A program made the translations under genes and the position numbers. Source: a virus. Taken from it: a stretch of DNA of 64,000 nucleotides. The stretch is from IMG/VR virus record IMGVR_UViG_3300035670_000119, positions 21,906-85,905 of that record; one strand, given 5' to 3'. Positions 9,301-17,269 of the stretch are shown in pieces; position 1 is the stretch's first letter; each line of letters opens with the position of its first letter. A model generated the notes under the pieces. The model was not told where the DNA came from, searched no databases, and saw nothing but the letters and a program-made list of their open reading frames with translations.

Positions 9301-9933
9301 AACTCCGGTGGTTCCTTGGGGACCAGTGGGACCTGCAATGCCTGTAGCACCTGTAGGACCTGCTACTCCCGTAGGACCGGTTGTTCCCTGTGGGCCGGTA
9401 GCACCTTGAATACCAGTAGATCCAGTAGGACCGGTCGGTCCTTGAGCACCAGTGGGACCAGTTGTTCCCTGGGCACCTGTAGGACCAGTAGCGCCAGTAG
9501 CCCCGGTAACACCTGTTGCTCCCCCAGGATCACCTGCTGGTCCCGTAGGACCAATCATCGCGTAAACTTTTTCAAGGCCACTGACGTCATAGACGTGCCA
9601 ATTGCCTTCCTGATCTAAAACTAATTCTTCTCCAGCTGCGAGCGTACCTTCCCAGACGGTACTAACGGTCGTGCCATCAGTATGCTGAACGTCTAATGTG
9701 TTGGAGACAGATGCAGATTCGTTTTTAAAATAAAGTGTTCTTACGTTGCGCTGAATATTCTCGTCGGGAGACTCAACAATTGTCGTTGTTGTAGCAGAAG
9801 AAATAACAGTATTTTTGCGTTCAGGATTGATAACGCCACTATCGTTATCAACGTAGGAAGCGTGTACCTCTAGCGACGCCGCACTAGAAGTAACGACCTG
9901 AACCAAGTCTGTAGTCGACCCAAGAATTAACAC
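6322..9933 (-). CDS. Collagen-like tail fibre / virion surface protein (1203 aa)
   Basis: Order: N-terminal domain (about 1-130), then four long blocks of Gly-X-Y triplets dominated by [11 protein letters not shown], interrupted by two globular domains and ending in a C-terminal domain of about 200 residues. The globular inserts (about 290-405 and 610-735) are paralogous: both begin with [13 protein letters not shown] or [13 protein letters not shown] and contain an IASWDDS-type segment, an I-K/FQITG strand and GYY-IPV. Gly-X-Y blocks in phage fibres form collagen-like triple helices; the inserts probably act as trimeric knobs. Codon use is repetitive (GGN-CCN/ACN), which makes the opposite strand look like long ORFs; these are shadows. 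Start is GTG at 9933 preceded by GGGTGAAAG. Confidence 0.88.
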   Translation of the reverse strand: MLILGSTTDLVQVVTSSAASLEVHASYVDNDSGVINPERKNTVISSATTTTIVESPDENIQRNVRTLYFKNESASVSNTLDVQHTDGTTVSTVWEGTLAAGEELVLDQEGNWHVYDVSGLEKVYAMIGPTGPAGDPGGATGVTGATGATGPTGAQGTTGPTGAQGPTGPTGSTGIQGATGPQGTTGPTGVAGPTGATGIAGPTGPQGTTGVTGATGPQGTTGATGPTGIEGPTGATGVGITGATGATGIEGPTGVTGPTGTTGATGPQGTTGPTGIQGATGVEGATGLRGGVRYNFSTSTVNSDPGVGLFRYNSGTIASVSQIYIDQADVNNTNQGAWISSWDDSSSSDKGYLTINEATSAGTTLNIFKITGTINPSSGYYEIPVQYVLGALPANNATLVIEFSRTGDQGPTGATGDQGATGVGSTGATGATGIEGPTGPTGATGDTGATGLQGAVGATGVVGATGVSGATGATGPRGSTGVTGATGPAGDPGGATGATGATGVAGVDGATGATGPAGTNGATGPTGPQGDTGATGLAGVNGATGATGATGVTGATGPQGDPGGATGATGATGVAGVDGATGPTGPAGVDGATGATGPAGATGVRNGNAYRFDTSTVDSDPGSGDIRFNNTTPANATFIYIDVLNYYSVNSSDEIASWDDSTTTGDRGRLLIQSLFSNVTSIYHVFQITGNIILSGSTLSGYYKIPVTAIENNSTPTSGAVLAITFFRTGDAGSPGGATGATGPAGVDGATGATGPAGDPGGATGATGPAGIDGPTGPTGPTGPVGITGATGVGITGATGATGVAGATGIQGSTGATGIGVTGATGVNGATGATGPAGVNGATGATGVAGSDGVTGPTGATGPEGATGATGIGVTGATGVAGSDGVTGPTGATGPAGDPGGATGATGPVGITGATGATGLAGPTGPAGPAGTNGATGATGPTGPAGISGPTGPTGPAGTNGITGATGATGPAGSPGGATGATGATGAIDVNSLTEGIVLNTEFIPYYDVSETENRKTTAGSIAGLSNARPPVITDRYYYRTGASSTTSTISFTNSLIYYQLFNCTKKTTWTRIGIEVTSVSTSLGVARLGLYSVASTGLPGDLISDYGTVQTNTSGEKEIVISETLEAGFYYLAFVKTLTSSYRARASESAAAIFTYGTTVSNTTLTANGFTETTTGSTLPATASTTPTLYTLAMPAVYLRVV

Positions 9934-9953
9934 TGTCTTTCACCCAATGCTTC

Positions 9954-9962
9954 TATTTTAAA
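9954..9962 (-). promoter_or_regulatory. AT-rich late box upstream of fibre gene
   Basis: TTTAAAATA on the leftward strand, 21 nt before the GTG start; a member of the recurrent late motif. Confidence 0.45.
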
Positions 9963-9970
9963 ACAAATTA

Positions 9971-11641
9971 TTAAGTTCCTGGTTTTTCACCAAGTGATGG
10001 GCTATAGGCCGCACCATTCTTGTCGTACATGGTGAACCCACTGATTTTAATATACGTCAAAGGAATATTGAAAAGACGTTGCAACATTGGTTGCATATGC
10101 TGAGCTTGACAGTTGTAAGGCGGAACATCCATATAGGAAAACGCTTCGGTGGATAGTTTGTGCAATCGTTTGTCTTGTTCTTTTTGCGTTTGCTCAACCA
10201 AGTTCTGTTCCCAGGCCGCCATGCTGCCCGCGCCAACCGGAAAGTCGGAAGGCTCCGGCGGGAACACATCGTCCTGAAAACGCATTGCGTAAATGTGTTT
10301 GCAGTAACGTAACTCGTCTAGCACTGGCGTCCAGAAATCACTCAAGGATGTTATCTCAATTTGAGGTATGGCGTTTGCATCAGTTTGTATGGTTCGGGAA
10401 GCGTAATCGTTATAAGAAGGCATACCTTCTGCTGTAGAACCACTTAGTCCTGGATTGGAAGTAGATCGAGTGTACTGTGCGCCAAATTCACTGTAAACAC
10501 CTGGGTTGTCCCTGGTAGCCAGGAGATTGACAATGTTTTCAGTTGTTACGGTATCGGGGAGAATAAACTCTTCCCCTGGGGCAATAATCTGAAGAATACG
10601 GTCAACATCAGCATCTGTCATCAGAGCATTGTCGACTACCCCCGCATTCTTCAGGATCTCATAACGACCAGGCTTTACGCTAGCGATAGAAGAACGTGGG
10701 AATGCGCGTTTATTGCTGGCGCCTAGATTCATCATGTAGCTGTATTGCCGATGTGTAAAATCTTGGCAAGTACAGCAGTATCTCGGACCTGTAATGAAAT
10801 AGCGCCCAATAGCGGGTGGCCTGGTGGCAGGAGTTACCAGGGTTCTATCAGGTGTTGCCTCAACAGACCCCGCTTTTTTAAACGTAAGAACACCTGTTTC
10901 TTCATCTGTATCTACCAGGACAGCCTGGACGTATCCATATCTCTTCTGTGTAGAAGGATCGATTGTATCTCGGTCAATGATTGTACCGTCTTTGGATAAG
11001 ATGCGATCCTCTAAAACCTCACCATTAAGCGCCTTTAAGCCTTCAAGTCCTGATCCGAGGTCTACATACAACGGCGGCGGCAACTTGTTACCTTTCGACC
11101 AAACCCCGTTTAATTTGACGTACCAATAATCGGCATCCTCCGTAACCGAACCGATATATGCATCAATGTTTCTTGTTTGTTTTGCTTCTTCATCAAACCA
11201 CTGACCCGGATCTTCATAGTCGTAGAGACCATGGTCGAATGAATATTTGTTTAAGAGAGCAATGTACGATTTTAATTTGTCAAAGCGAACGCTTCCCGGC
11301 GTTTTCTTCCCAGCCCAGTGGACGCGGAACTCTTTACTGCGCGTTGGAAATCCCTGGAAATAACCAAGGATATCTGGGTACTCCGTTCCTTTAGGTAAAA
11401 ATCCCTCAGAGAATGGAACGGTGTACTTAAAGCGGTAAGAAAGATTGTTGGTATACAGAGATGAAGTTGCTATTTCGTAACCTTTTCTCCACCTGGCCCA
11501 GGCTGATTCCCTGTTGGCTGCGTACAAAGAATCTGGTACAGAGCCAGGGGAAAACTCTGTCGTTATCGGTTTAACGCCATTGACCGAAAAGGCTCTCGTA
11601 TCGCTGAAATTGCCAAAAGAGCCTCCACTCTTTCTAGCCAT
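9971..11641 (-). CDS. Putative virion/tail protein (556 aa)
   Basis: A well-ordered alpha/beta protein with many aromatic residues and no low-complexity tail. A Cys cluster, YCCTCQDFTHRQYSYM near residue 310, could bind metal or form disulfides. It also has a DxD-rich segment (VDTDEETG) reminiscent of calcium loops. Its size and its place between the collagen fibre and a capsid-decoration-like protein suggest a tail or baseplate component. No family recognised. ATG at 11641, two bases after the upstream stop. Confidence 0.72.
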   Translation of the reverse strand: MARKSGGSFGNFSDTRAFSVNGVKPITTEFSPGSVPDSLYAANRESAWARWRKGYEIATSSLYTNNLSYRFKYTVPFSEGFLPKGTEYPDILGYFQGFPTRSKEFRVHWAGKKTPGSVRFDKLKSYIALLNKYSFDHGLYDYEDPGQWFDEEAKQTRNIDAYIGSVTEDADYWYVKLNGVWSKGNKLPPPLYVDLGSGLEGLKALNGEVLEDRILSKDGTIIDRDTIDPSTQKRYGYVQAVLVDTDEETGVLTFKKAGSVEATPDRTLVTPATRPPAIGRYFITGPRYCCTCQDFTHRQYSYMMNLGASNKRAFPRSSIASVKPGRYEILKNAGVVDNALMTDADVDRILQIIAPGEEFILPDTVTTENIVNLLATRDNPGVYSEFGAQYTRSTSNPGLSGSTAEGMPSYNDYASRTIQTDANAIPQIEITSLSDFWTPVLDELRYCKHIYAMRFQDDVFPPEPSDFPVGAGSMAAWEQNLVEQTQKEQDKRLHKLSTEAFSYMDVPPYNCQAQHMQPMLQRLFNIPLTYIKISGFTMYDKNGAAYSPSLGEKPGT

Positions 11642-11643
11642 CT

Positions 11644-12426
11644 CTAGAAGAATCCGCCTTGAGCAATGACGTGAGCACCAGGGTTGTAGCCGGAAATGTT
11701 CGGGCCGTCTGGGAAAACACCCACATAAATGCGGTCGCCACGTTCCAGGTAGATGCCCTTATTGCGTAGAGGTGCAGTCGACCCAAGACCAGTGGTAACA
11801 CCTGCTTGCGGCATGGGGGTTGCTAATTGCGGCAGGAGATCCGAGCAGTCAACTGAACCGCTATTGGCAGGAATTGTTTTGGCGAACAATACCCGGTAAT
11901 CACCTGATGCAGGAATAGGAGTCGTTGTGTTACGCGTGTGGTAGAAAACAAAAGTAACGGCGGGCTGATTCCCGTAATCCACACCGTTAAACGTAAAACC
12001 GCTAGAGGTGCCGCCTGAGTAGTGGAAAGCGGTATTTACGCCGGTAAGCGTCGTTGCTCCAGTATAGGTGTAATAGCCGATACCGCTGGCAGGAGTGGTG
12101 GCGGTAATAACGCCAGTGGAGGTGACGTTAACGATTTGTCCGCTTACCAGGGAGATGACAGTTCCCGAGGTCGTCGTATTGACAATGTAGTCTGCTTCCC
12201 TATAGAAGTCATTGCGTGTGATCGTAATTGAATCAACAACGCCACCATTATTATTGTCTTCTTCAAGGGCAGCGTCCATGTCTACGAGAATAGACGGAGC
12301 CTGACCACCCTGCACAAATAACGTATTCGTGGTAGCGTTACCAACGGTCTGAGTCGTTACTCGTACCGTATCGAATAGCGGACGGTCAACCAGAAGTGGC
12401 TGTTTATTAGTGCTAGTGGACGCCAA
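11644..12426 (-). CDS. Beta-rich structural protein (260 aa)
   Basis: Thr/Ser/Gly/Val-rich with alternating hydrophobic residues (for example TTSGTVISLVSGQIVNVTST), typical of beta-sandwich virion proteins. The C-terminal GIYLERGDRIYVGVFP resembles the surface-protein module seen in several phage tail and decoration proteins. Start is TTG at 12426 with an upstream AGGAAG. It shares its overall character with the 263-aa protein next to the capsid gene, but I see no clear homology between them. Confidence 0.7.
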   Translation of the reverse strand: MASTSTNKQPLLVDRPLFDTVRVTTQTVGNATTNTLFVQGGQAPSILVDMDAALEEDNNNGGVVDSITITRNDFYREADYIVNTTTSGTVISLVSGQIVNVTSTGVITATTPASGIGYYTYTGATTLTGVNTAFHYSGGTSSGFTFNGVDYGNQPAVTFVFYHTRNTTTPIPASGDYRVLFAKTIPANSGSVDCSDLLPQLATPMPQAGVTTGLGSTAPLRNKGIYLERGDRIYVGVFPDGPNISGYNPGAHVIAQGGFF

Positions 12427-12449
12427 TGTTCTACTTCCTGTTTCTTTAC

Positions 12450-12456
12450 ATTATAG
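12450..12456 (-). promoter_or_regulatory. AT-rich late box (TATAAT form)
   Basis: ACTATAATG on the leftward strand, 24 nt before the TTG start of the 260-aa gene. Confidence 0.4.
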
Positions 12457-12462
12457 TCTTTA

Positions 12463-13185
12463 TCAGCCAATAGATCCAAACGCCTTTAAGAAGTTAGAGA
12501 AAGAAGATGTAGGTGTTTCACGCCTTTGCGATAAAAGCGGAGAATTAATTTGATTCATTAATAGTGCCATCAGCTCAGGATTATCCTGGCCAGCAATCGC
12601 AATATTCTCACCGGAAGAGGCGGGGGAAGTTGTCGCAATAGGTTCTTGCGCATCCAATACTTCGCTTCGGGGGCCAAGTTTTTGCCACCAGGGCTTTTGT
12701 GCTTTCTTTCCGGTTTCGCTGAATAATGTATTCTCAGTGAAGTCAGGGGTTAATCCTTTTTTACGTATTTCTGCTGGTGTTAAATACTGGAGACCACCAC
12801 CCAATCTGACGGGAATTAAATTATCGGGATACTTCATGAGAAGCCCCTGTTTGTTCAGGTACGAGGTTGATCGAAAATCACCAACCCCACCAAGTTGATT
12901 TGCAGTGTTTGCTAAAAGCCTTAAGCCTTCAGGGCTGTTGTAAAACTGTTTTGCAAGACCGCCTGTCTCTTTGGTAGGTTTCTTTAAAACTGCATATTGA
13001 CTTGGATTCATCCAAGATTGCCAGTTGCTTCCATAGCCAGGCATGTGGAAGCGATTAAGGATACTAGCAAAAGTACCCGGCTTTGCCCCGTATTTTGGGT
13101 CCCTGGCTTCCAGGGTGGCAACACGATATGCGGTATTTAAAAAATCTTGCGGGAATATAGAAGCAAGACCTGCGGGAGTAGGCAT
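12463..13185 (-). CDS. Putative virion protein, possible cell-wall hydrolase-like domain
   Basis: 240 residues from ATG at 13185, six bases after the previous stop; an in-frame TTG at 13263 would add 26 residues overlapping that gene. Residues about 15-75 (NTAYRVATLEARDPKYG, then TFASILNRFHMPGYG and MNPSQYAVL) recall the Glu...ILNR...SQY arrangement of SleB-type cell-wall hydrolases. The match is loose, so the enzymatic call is tentative. The C-terminus is low complexity. In this position a virion-borne peptidoglycan-degrading ejection protein is plausible. Confidence 0.6.
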   Translation of the reverse strand: MPTPAGLASIFPQDFLNTAYRVATLEARDPKYGAKPGTFASILNRFHMPGYGSNWQSWMNPSQYAVLKKPTKETGGLAKQFYNSPEGLRLLANTANQLGGVGDFRSTSYLNKQGLLMKYPDNLIPVRLGGGLQYLTPAEIRKKGLTPDFTENTLFSETGKKAQKPWWQKLGPRSEVLDAQEPIATTSPASSGENIAIAGQDNPELMALLMNQINSPLLSQRRETPTSSFSNFLKAFGSIG

Positions 13186-13190
13186 TGGTT

Positions 13191-14699
13191 TTACATCTGT
13201 GGGTTTCTCGCCTGGAGTTTCATCAACTCCCGGTAAGCAAGGCCAGGATTCTGACGCGTCCAATCCATCAGAGCCTGGTCGCTCATCCCGGCAAAAGCGC
13301 CCAGTTCCTTCAAGCGACGCTGAAGCTCTCCACCCTGCTCCATGCTCCTACCCAGTTGCTGCTGGCCCGCATAGAAGGAAGGTAAGGAAACACCTGCAGG
13401 AGCAGCATACTGCTGAGCAGCATTAAGTACTTCTTGAGAGAGCGCGCGTTCTTGAACATTTTGACGTTGTGCGGGAGCACCGGCCCCGTTAGACACAACT
13501 CCGGGAGGCACACGAGGCGCAAGGGGAGGAGGTGTCAGTTGTCCGGCTTGCAGCCCTGGATCCAGAAGAGCTGGAGGGGCTGGTGCTTCAGGAGGCTGTA
13601 AACTTCCGGAAGCAATACCCACGTTAGCACCGTACAATTTTCTAAAGCTTTCTGGAGACTGGAAACCATAGTTCCGGCCAGCCCATACACGGCCCTGTGC
13701 ATCGCGAATTGATGCGTCACCACCAAATGGTCGTGTGTTTTGTGCTAGAGACTGACGCAAGTAAGTGGCTTCTTTTTCGTCCTCAACACCGGCTGCAGAA
13801 GGGAAAAGGGCATCTACTGCTCCATAAGCTGCTAAACCTCCGCCAACAGTTGTTAATAAACCTGGCGTTGTTCCAGCAATGCCCAGGCTCTGTGCTAACC
13901 GTGCGCCGGCACTGATGCCTGGCATGGGATTTGCGGCATCAAGAAGATTGGCGGGATTCAGTGGATTAAAAACCTGACCAACTTTACCAAGTAGGGTTGT
14001 CGGCGTCCTTGTTGCTAAGGGGTTAATGGCTGTTGGTATCCGTCCTTGAAGATTGCGAAAAATTCCTTTTGCTGTATCGACACCGCCCTGCAACATGTTT
14101 TGGGGTTCACGCGCAAACATAGAAGTTTTTGCGGTGATTTGTCCCAGAGGGCTAGATGGTCCTAGCATCCCTTCAGACGGCATCTGGAAAGGAAGGGGAG
14201 GCTGGACCTTCTTTAATTGCTCAACAGGGATGCCAAGTTTTTTTGCCAACTGCTCGGCAGATCCTGTCAATCCGGAAGCACGCCGTAAAGCGTAATCAAT
14301 GTTATAAGGGTTGTTTCCAGGGAGAGGCGTACTTGCTGGTGTCGTTAAGACGGGAGCTTGCGGACGTTGTCCAGGTAAGCCTGGAGCCCTAACTACACCA
14401 CCTGCATTGACTGCTCCCGCTGGACGAGCAGGGGGCTGAGCTGCAGCGCGAACAAGCGTAGTTTTTGCTTGGCTTCTTGCGGCTTCTTTTGCAGTCCCTG
14501 GAGCCATCTGTGAAATACCACTCAGTCGATCCAGGAACCCTGTCGTGAGTCCGCCCCAATTTACATTCTGCGGGATAGCACGAGAGAGTACGTCACCTGC
14601 TGCTCTTTGCAGGAATTGATAGTTACGTGGGTCTGCGGCTTGAGCTGCACCACGTCCAATGAAGTTATAAAGAAAACCTGCGGGGGACTTAGGAGCCAT
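13191..14699 (-). CDS. Pro/Ala-rich putative internal virion protein (502 aa)
   Basis: It begins MAPKSPAGFLYNFIGRGAAQ and has long Pro/Ala/Gly/Gln-rich stretches, with one hydrophobic Gly/Ala segment (about residues 240-275, including LGIAGTTPGLLTTVGGGLAA). One of a set of late proteins with glycine-zipper-like hydrophobic segments, a feature of ejection proteins that insert in membranes. The ATG shares its A with the upstream stop (TAATG at 14699), so translation is coupled; the annotated upstream TTG is not needed. No family recognised. Confidence 0.7.
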   Translation of the reverse strand: MAPKSPAGFLYNFIGRGAAQAADPRNYQFLQRAAGDVLSRAIPQNVNWGGLTTGFLDRLSGISQMAPGTAKEAARSQAKTTLVRAAAQPPARPAGAVNAGGVVRAPGLPGQRPQAPVLTTPASTPLPGNNPYNIDYALRRASGLTGSAEQLAKKLGIPVEQLKKVQPPLPFQMPSEGMLGPSSPLGQITAKTSMFAREPQNMLQGGVDTAKGIFRNLQGRIPTAINPLATRTPTTLLGKVGQVFNPLNPANLLDAANPMPGISAGARLAQSLGIAGTTPGLLTTVGGGLAAYGAVDALFPSAAGVEDEKEATYLRQSLAQNTRPFGGDASIRDAQGRVWAGRNYGFQSPESFRKLYGANVGIASGSLQPPEAPAPPALLDPGLQAGQLTPPPLAPRVPPGVVSNGAGAPAQRQNVQERALSQEVLNAAQQYAAPAGVSLPSFYAGQQQLGRSMEQGGELQRRLKELGAFAGMSDQALMDWTRQNPGLAYRELMKLQARNPQM

Positions 14700-15160
14700 T
14701 AGCGCCAAACCTCATGAAGATAAATACGAGAACCAACTGCAGTATCAGCTGGCCCAGGTAAAGCCTGAATAAATTCTGCACCTGAGCGTTCATACCGATA
14801 CCGAGCCTGGAAAGGATCTTTGTAGTTAGGAACGTAAAGAATTCCAGCTAAACGATTTGTCTCGTAAAGATAGATTTCGTCCCAAACTTTTAAAGCTTCT
14901 TTTGCATTACTAGAGCGAATCGTGCGATCCACATCACCAGCAATGCTTTCAAGTCTAGTAGAAGGCGATGTTGCGACTTCTGTTTTCTTTTCGGCCGTAT
15001 CACAGCGGCCCATTTGAATAACAAGTTTGTCGTAGAAGTATGAATCGGGAACCGTATTCATTGCTTCTTCTAGACGAGCATAGTCACCCGCCGGCACGGA
15101 AACCGTGAAGTAGCCCAAATGATATCGGACTCTGCTTTTATCAAAATCGCTGAGCTGCAC
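14699..15160 (-). CDS. Putative connector/structural protein (153 aa)
   Basis: Starts at GTG 15160 with GGAAG upstream. Sequence is compact and globular (YHLGYFTVSVPAGDYARL, later KVWDEIYLYETNRLAG and YRYERSGAEFIQALPG). Length and location between the M23-like gene and an internal virion-like gene fit a neck or tail adaptor, but I have no motif-level support. It is translationally coupled to the 502-aa gene downstream. Confidence 0.68.
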   Translation of the reverse strand: MQLSDFDKSRVRYHLGYFTVSVPAGDYARLEEAMNTVPDSYFYDKLVIQMGRCDTAEKKTEVATSPSTRLESIAGDVDRTIRSSNAKEALKVWDEIYLYETNRLAGILYVPNYKDPFQARYRYERSGAEFIQALPGPADTAVGSRIYLHEVWR

Positions 15161-15179
15161 AGCTTACTTCCGTATGTTT

Positions 15180-15190
15180 TTAATTATAAA
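15180..15190 (-). promoter_or_regulatory. AT-rich late box (TATAAT form)
   Basis: CATTTATAATTAAAAA on the leftward strand, 20-30 nt before the GTG start at 15160. It is nearly identical to the box at 30884-30893. Confidence 0.5.
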
Positions 15191-15199
15191 TGACCTTTA

Positions 15200-15910
15200 C
15201 TAACTCAGTTGGCCAGACAAGGGGTTGTCTAGTACTCCAGTGGGAACACTTCCCATTAGCTCTTGGAGTTCCGCGAAAGGATCTTGTTTCTTGCCTCTAA
15301 CTTGTTGCAGTATTTGTTGTGCCATTTGATTTGAAATATAGTCTTTAAGAAATTTTTGCTGCCTTGCTTCTTCTACCCGAGGATCCGGAGGAAGAACTGG
15401 TGCGGGTGGAGGGGTGCCACCGGCTTCTGCTCTTGCTGTTGACGCTTGTTGTGGTAGTTCATTTAAGTGCATGAACTCCAAAGTAAATGGACGATTATCC
15501 AGTGTCCTGCTGGTGAATCGGGACATATTGCCCGCAGCGCCCACATTGGCCAACGGTGTTACTGATCCCTCGCCCAAAACACGCAACATCGTGTTTGCAG
15601 GCAAATCATAATCCTCGCCACGATGAGGAACATTCCTTGCACCGGTAACAGGATGTACAGCGCGTACTCCGAAGGGATCTATTAATTTAACGCCCGGATG
15701 CAAACCATATTGACTTTGACCAAGATTTTGGAATAAAGATTCCCAGGTTTCGCTTCCTGGCCTTTTGAATTGAATTCGTGTACCTGCAATTGATCTCCCC
15801 GCCTGGCTCAATGGCATGTGTTTGCCATCGACAATAAACCCCAGGTGAAGATGAGGGCCTGTAACACCGCCGGTGCTACCTGATTTACCAACGTAACTTG
15901 CAGCTGACAT
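15200..15910 (-). CDS. M23/LytM-like metallopeptidase with permuted motif order
   Basis: 236 residues. VGKSGSTGGVTGPHLHLGF near the N-terminus is the hallmark C-terminal half of an M23 domain, with Zn-ligand/catalytic H20 and H22. The other M23 half, HRGEDYDLPANTMLRV (H97 and D101), comes afterwards rather than before, and a third piece LEFMHLNE (H149) follows. In ordinary M23 enzymes HxxxD precedes HxH. Either this is a circular permutation or the remains of two tandem domains. It probably cuts cell-wall cross-links as a virion enzyme. The C-terminus (after 165) is a Pro/Gln-rich helical tail. It has no clear SD; an AT-rich box lies 14 nt before ATG. Confidence 0.75.
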   Translation of the reverse strand: MSAASYVGKSGSTGGVTGPHLHLGFIVDGKHMPLSQAGRSIAGTRIQFKRPGSETWESLFQNLGQSQYGLHPGVKLIDPFGVRAVHPVTGARNVPHRGEDYDLPANTMLRVLGEGSVTPLANVGAAGNMSRFTSRTLDNRPFTLEFMHLNELPQQASTARAEAGGTPPPAPVLPPDPRVEEARQQKFLKDYISNQMAQQILQQVRGKKQDPFAELQELMGSVPTGVLDNPLSGQLS

Positions 15911-15923
15911 ATTGGTTTTCTTT

Positions 15924-15932
15924 TTATTTTAA
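15924..15932 (-). promoter_or_regulatory. AT-rich late box upstream of the M23-like gene
   Basis: TTAAAATAA on the leftward strand, directly after the terminator at 15937-15960 and 14 nt before the start codon. The pairing of terminator and box marks a transcription-unit boundary. Confidence 0.5.
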
Positions 15933-15936
15933 GACT

Positions 15937-15960
15937 AAAAAACCCCCGGTTTCCCGAGGG
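15937..15960 (-). terminator. Rho-independent terminator after the HhH gene
   Basis: On the leftward strand CCCTCGG and CCGGGGG pair (one U-G) around a GAAA tetraloop, followed by six T. It ends the unit carrying capsid, decoration-like and HhH genes. Confidence 0.85.
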
Positions 15961-15977
15961 TATAAAGGATGAGTAAA

Positions 15978-16406
15978 TCAGACGCGAATTAAATTAGCTG
16001 CAAAAACCGAATCCCAATCAACCCGTTTGATTTGTTTTAGCTGTTCAAGATTGTTGAATCTTTCACCCGATAAGGACATTTGAAGATCTTTAATCTCACG
16101 AGCCGTTTTCAAACCAATGCCTTTAATATGATCCGCAATCATCTGAGCAGTGGCTGAGTTCACATTTAGGCGAGTATCCGGTGGAAAAGTACGAGGCTCT
16201 TCCTGTGCTGCTTTATCTTTTACCTGAAGAGTTTTAACCTTTTTGGTTGCTTCTTCGTCGGGCTGGATCTCAGTTTTGTAAACGGTAAAAAGGCGACCGT
16301 CCTGATCTTCGACCATGAACCAATCGCCTTGATCCCATTCGCTTACAACTTTGACGCGAGCGCCCGTTTTTTTGTGCTGGTAAAGCATTGCCGGAATAGT
16401 TGTCAT
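15978..16406 (-). CDS. Helix-hairpin-helix protein, ComEA-like C-terminal domain
   Basis: 142 residues. The N-terminal half (LYQHKKTGARVKVVSEWDQGDWFMVEDQDG) looks like a small beta-barrel. The C-terminal half has RLNVNSATAQMIADHIKGIG followed by LKTAREI and NNLEQLKQIKRVDW, the ComEA-type tandem HhH that binds DNA non-specifically through the backbone. A DNA-binding late protein beside the capsid gene may act in DNA ejection, completion of packaging or genome retention. A hairpin ends directly before its ATG (16407-16429). Confidence 0.75.
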   Translation of the reverse strand: MTTIPAMLYQHKKTGARVKVVSEWDQGDWFMVEDQDGRLFTVYKTEIQPDEEATKKVKTLQVKDKAAQEEPRTFPPDTRLNVNSATAQMIADHIKGIGLKTAREIKDLQMSLSGERFNNLEQLKQIKRVDWDSVFAANLIRV

Positions 16407-16429
16407 AAGACCAGTGGTAACCTGGTCTT
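16407..16429 (-). promoter_or_regulatory. Hairpin abutting the HhH start codon
   Basis: AAGACCAG and CTGGTCTT form a perfect 8-bp stem with a 7-nt loop, and ATG follows with no gap. The layout is the same as that before the lysozyme gene. It lies between the decoration-like gene and the HhH gene and could tune expression downstream of the capsid genes. Confidence 0.55.
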
Positions 16430-16441
16430 AGTTTAACTTAC

Positions 16442-17233
16442 TCAGCTAACAGTGCGGCCCAGGAGATAGCCTTCGATGTCTTCGTAGCCAGCGGCTTCAT
16501 CGGGCTGGAGATAACACACTTCAACCACGAAGTAACCAGTGCGATTGGCATTGGCATCACCACTGGAGATGTACCAACCACCAGAAGTGCTGGTCGAAGT
16601 ACGCGAACCGCGAGCTTGCACGGTATAGGTGGTGGAAGAGGTGATCTGCTTGTAGATGTTGTTCACAGCTACACCGGCGGCACCAGTGGCGGTCAGGAAG
16701 GGCTGAGCGCTATAGGCAGCGGTACCAGCGGCGAAGAAGATTTCACCGGACTGGTCACCAGAGGTGGTGGAGGTGAGGTCAGCCTGGGACACGGCAGCGC
16801 CTGCATCACCAGAAGACACCAGACCAGGACCAAAGGTAATCACGTTACCAGTGGCGGCATACACACCAGAAGCAACGCGGCCATCGCCCCAGCCAGAAGC
16901 AACGGAGATGGTGGCGCGATACACGTAGGCAGGGATAGCGCTGCTACCAGAGATCACCATGCCGGTGATGTCGGTGCGGGTGTCGTCATTCCGATAGGGG
17001 GAAGGAACGATCACGCTACCGGAGGCAACGGCACCAGCACCAGAGGTAGTGGTCACGGCCACATAACCACGTTGCTGGAAGTAACGGTAACCAGGAACGG
17101 CCAGCACTGAAGTGGGGCCACCCTTGGAACCATCATTGGTACCGCTGTCGTCGGTATCAATGTTCTTGTACCAACCGTTCAGAGGCTCCGCCCAGTTACC
17201 TGGGTAGATTTTTTTGGCGGACAAATAGGTCAT
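16442..17233 (-). CDS. Beta-rich structural protein next to capsid (263 aa)
   Basis: Gly/Ser/Thr/Ala-rich with short beta-strand-like repeats (YRATISVASGWGDGRVAS, later TYTVQARGSRTSTST). It begins MTYLSAKKIYPGNWAEPLNGW. Placed 37 nt downstream of the capsid gene with AGGAAAAG before its ATG, and with the same C/G-ending codon style as the capsid gene, which points to high expression. A capsid decoration, head fibre or major tail-tube-like protein would fit. No family recognised. Confidence 0.72.
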   Translation of the reverse strand: MTYLSAKKIYPGNWAEPLNGWYKNIDTDDSGTNDGSKGGPTSVLAVPGYRYFQQRGYVAVTTTSGAGAVASGSVIVPSPYRNDDTRTDITGMVISGSSAIPAYVYRATISVASGWGDGRVASGVYAATGNVITFGPGLVSSGDAGAAVSQADLTSTTSGDQSGEIFFAAGTAAYSAQPFLTATGAAGVAVNNIYKQITSSTTYTVQARGSRTSTSTSGGWYISSGDANANRTGYFVVEVCYLQPDEAAGYEDIEGYLLGRTVS

Positions 17234-17269
17234 TTATCTTTTCCTATGTTGTAGGTTTATGTTTAATTA

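Noticed and set aside
6962-9618. Long rightward ORFs rich in PVAPVAP or Cys/Thr/Ser
   Set aside because: They are antisense shadows of the Gly-X-Y codon repeats of the fibre gene.
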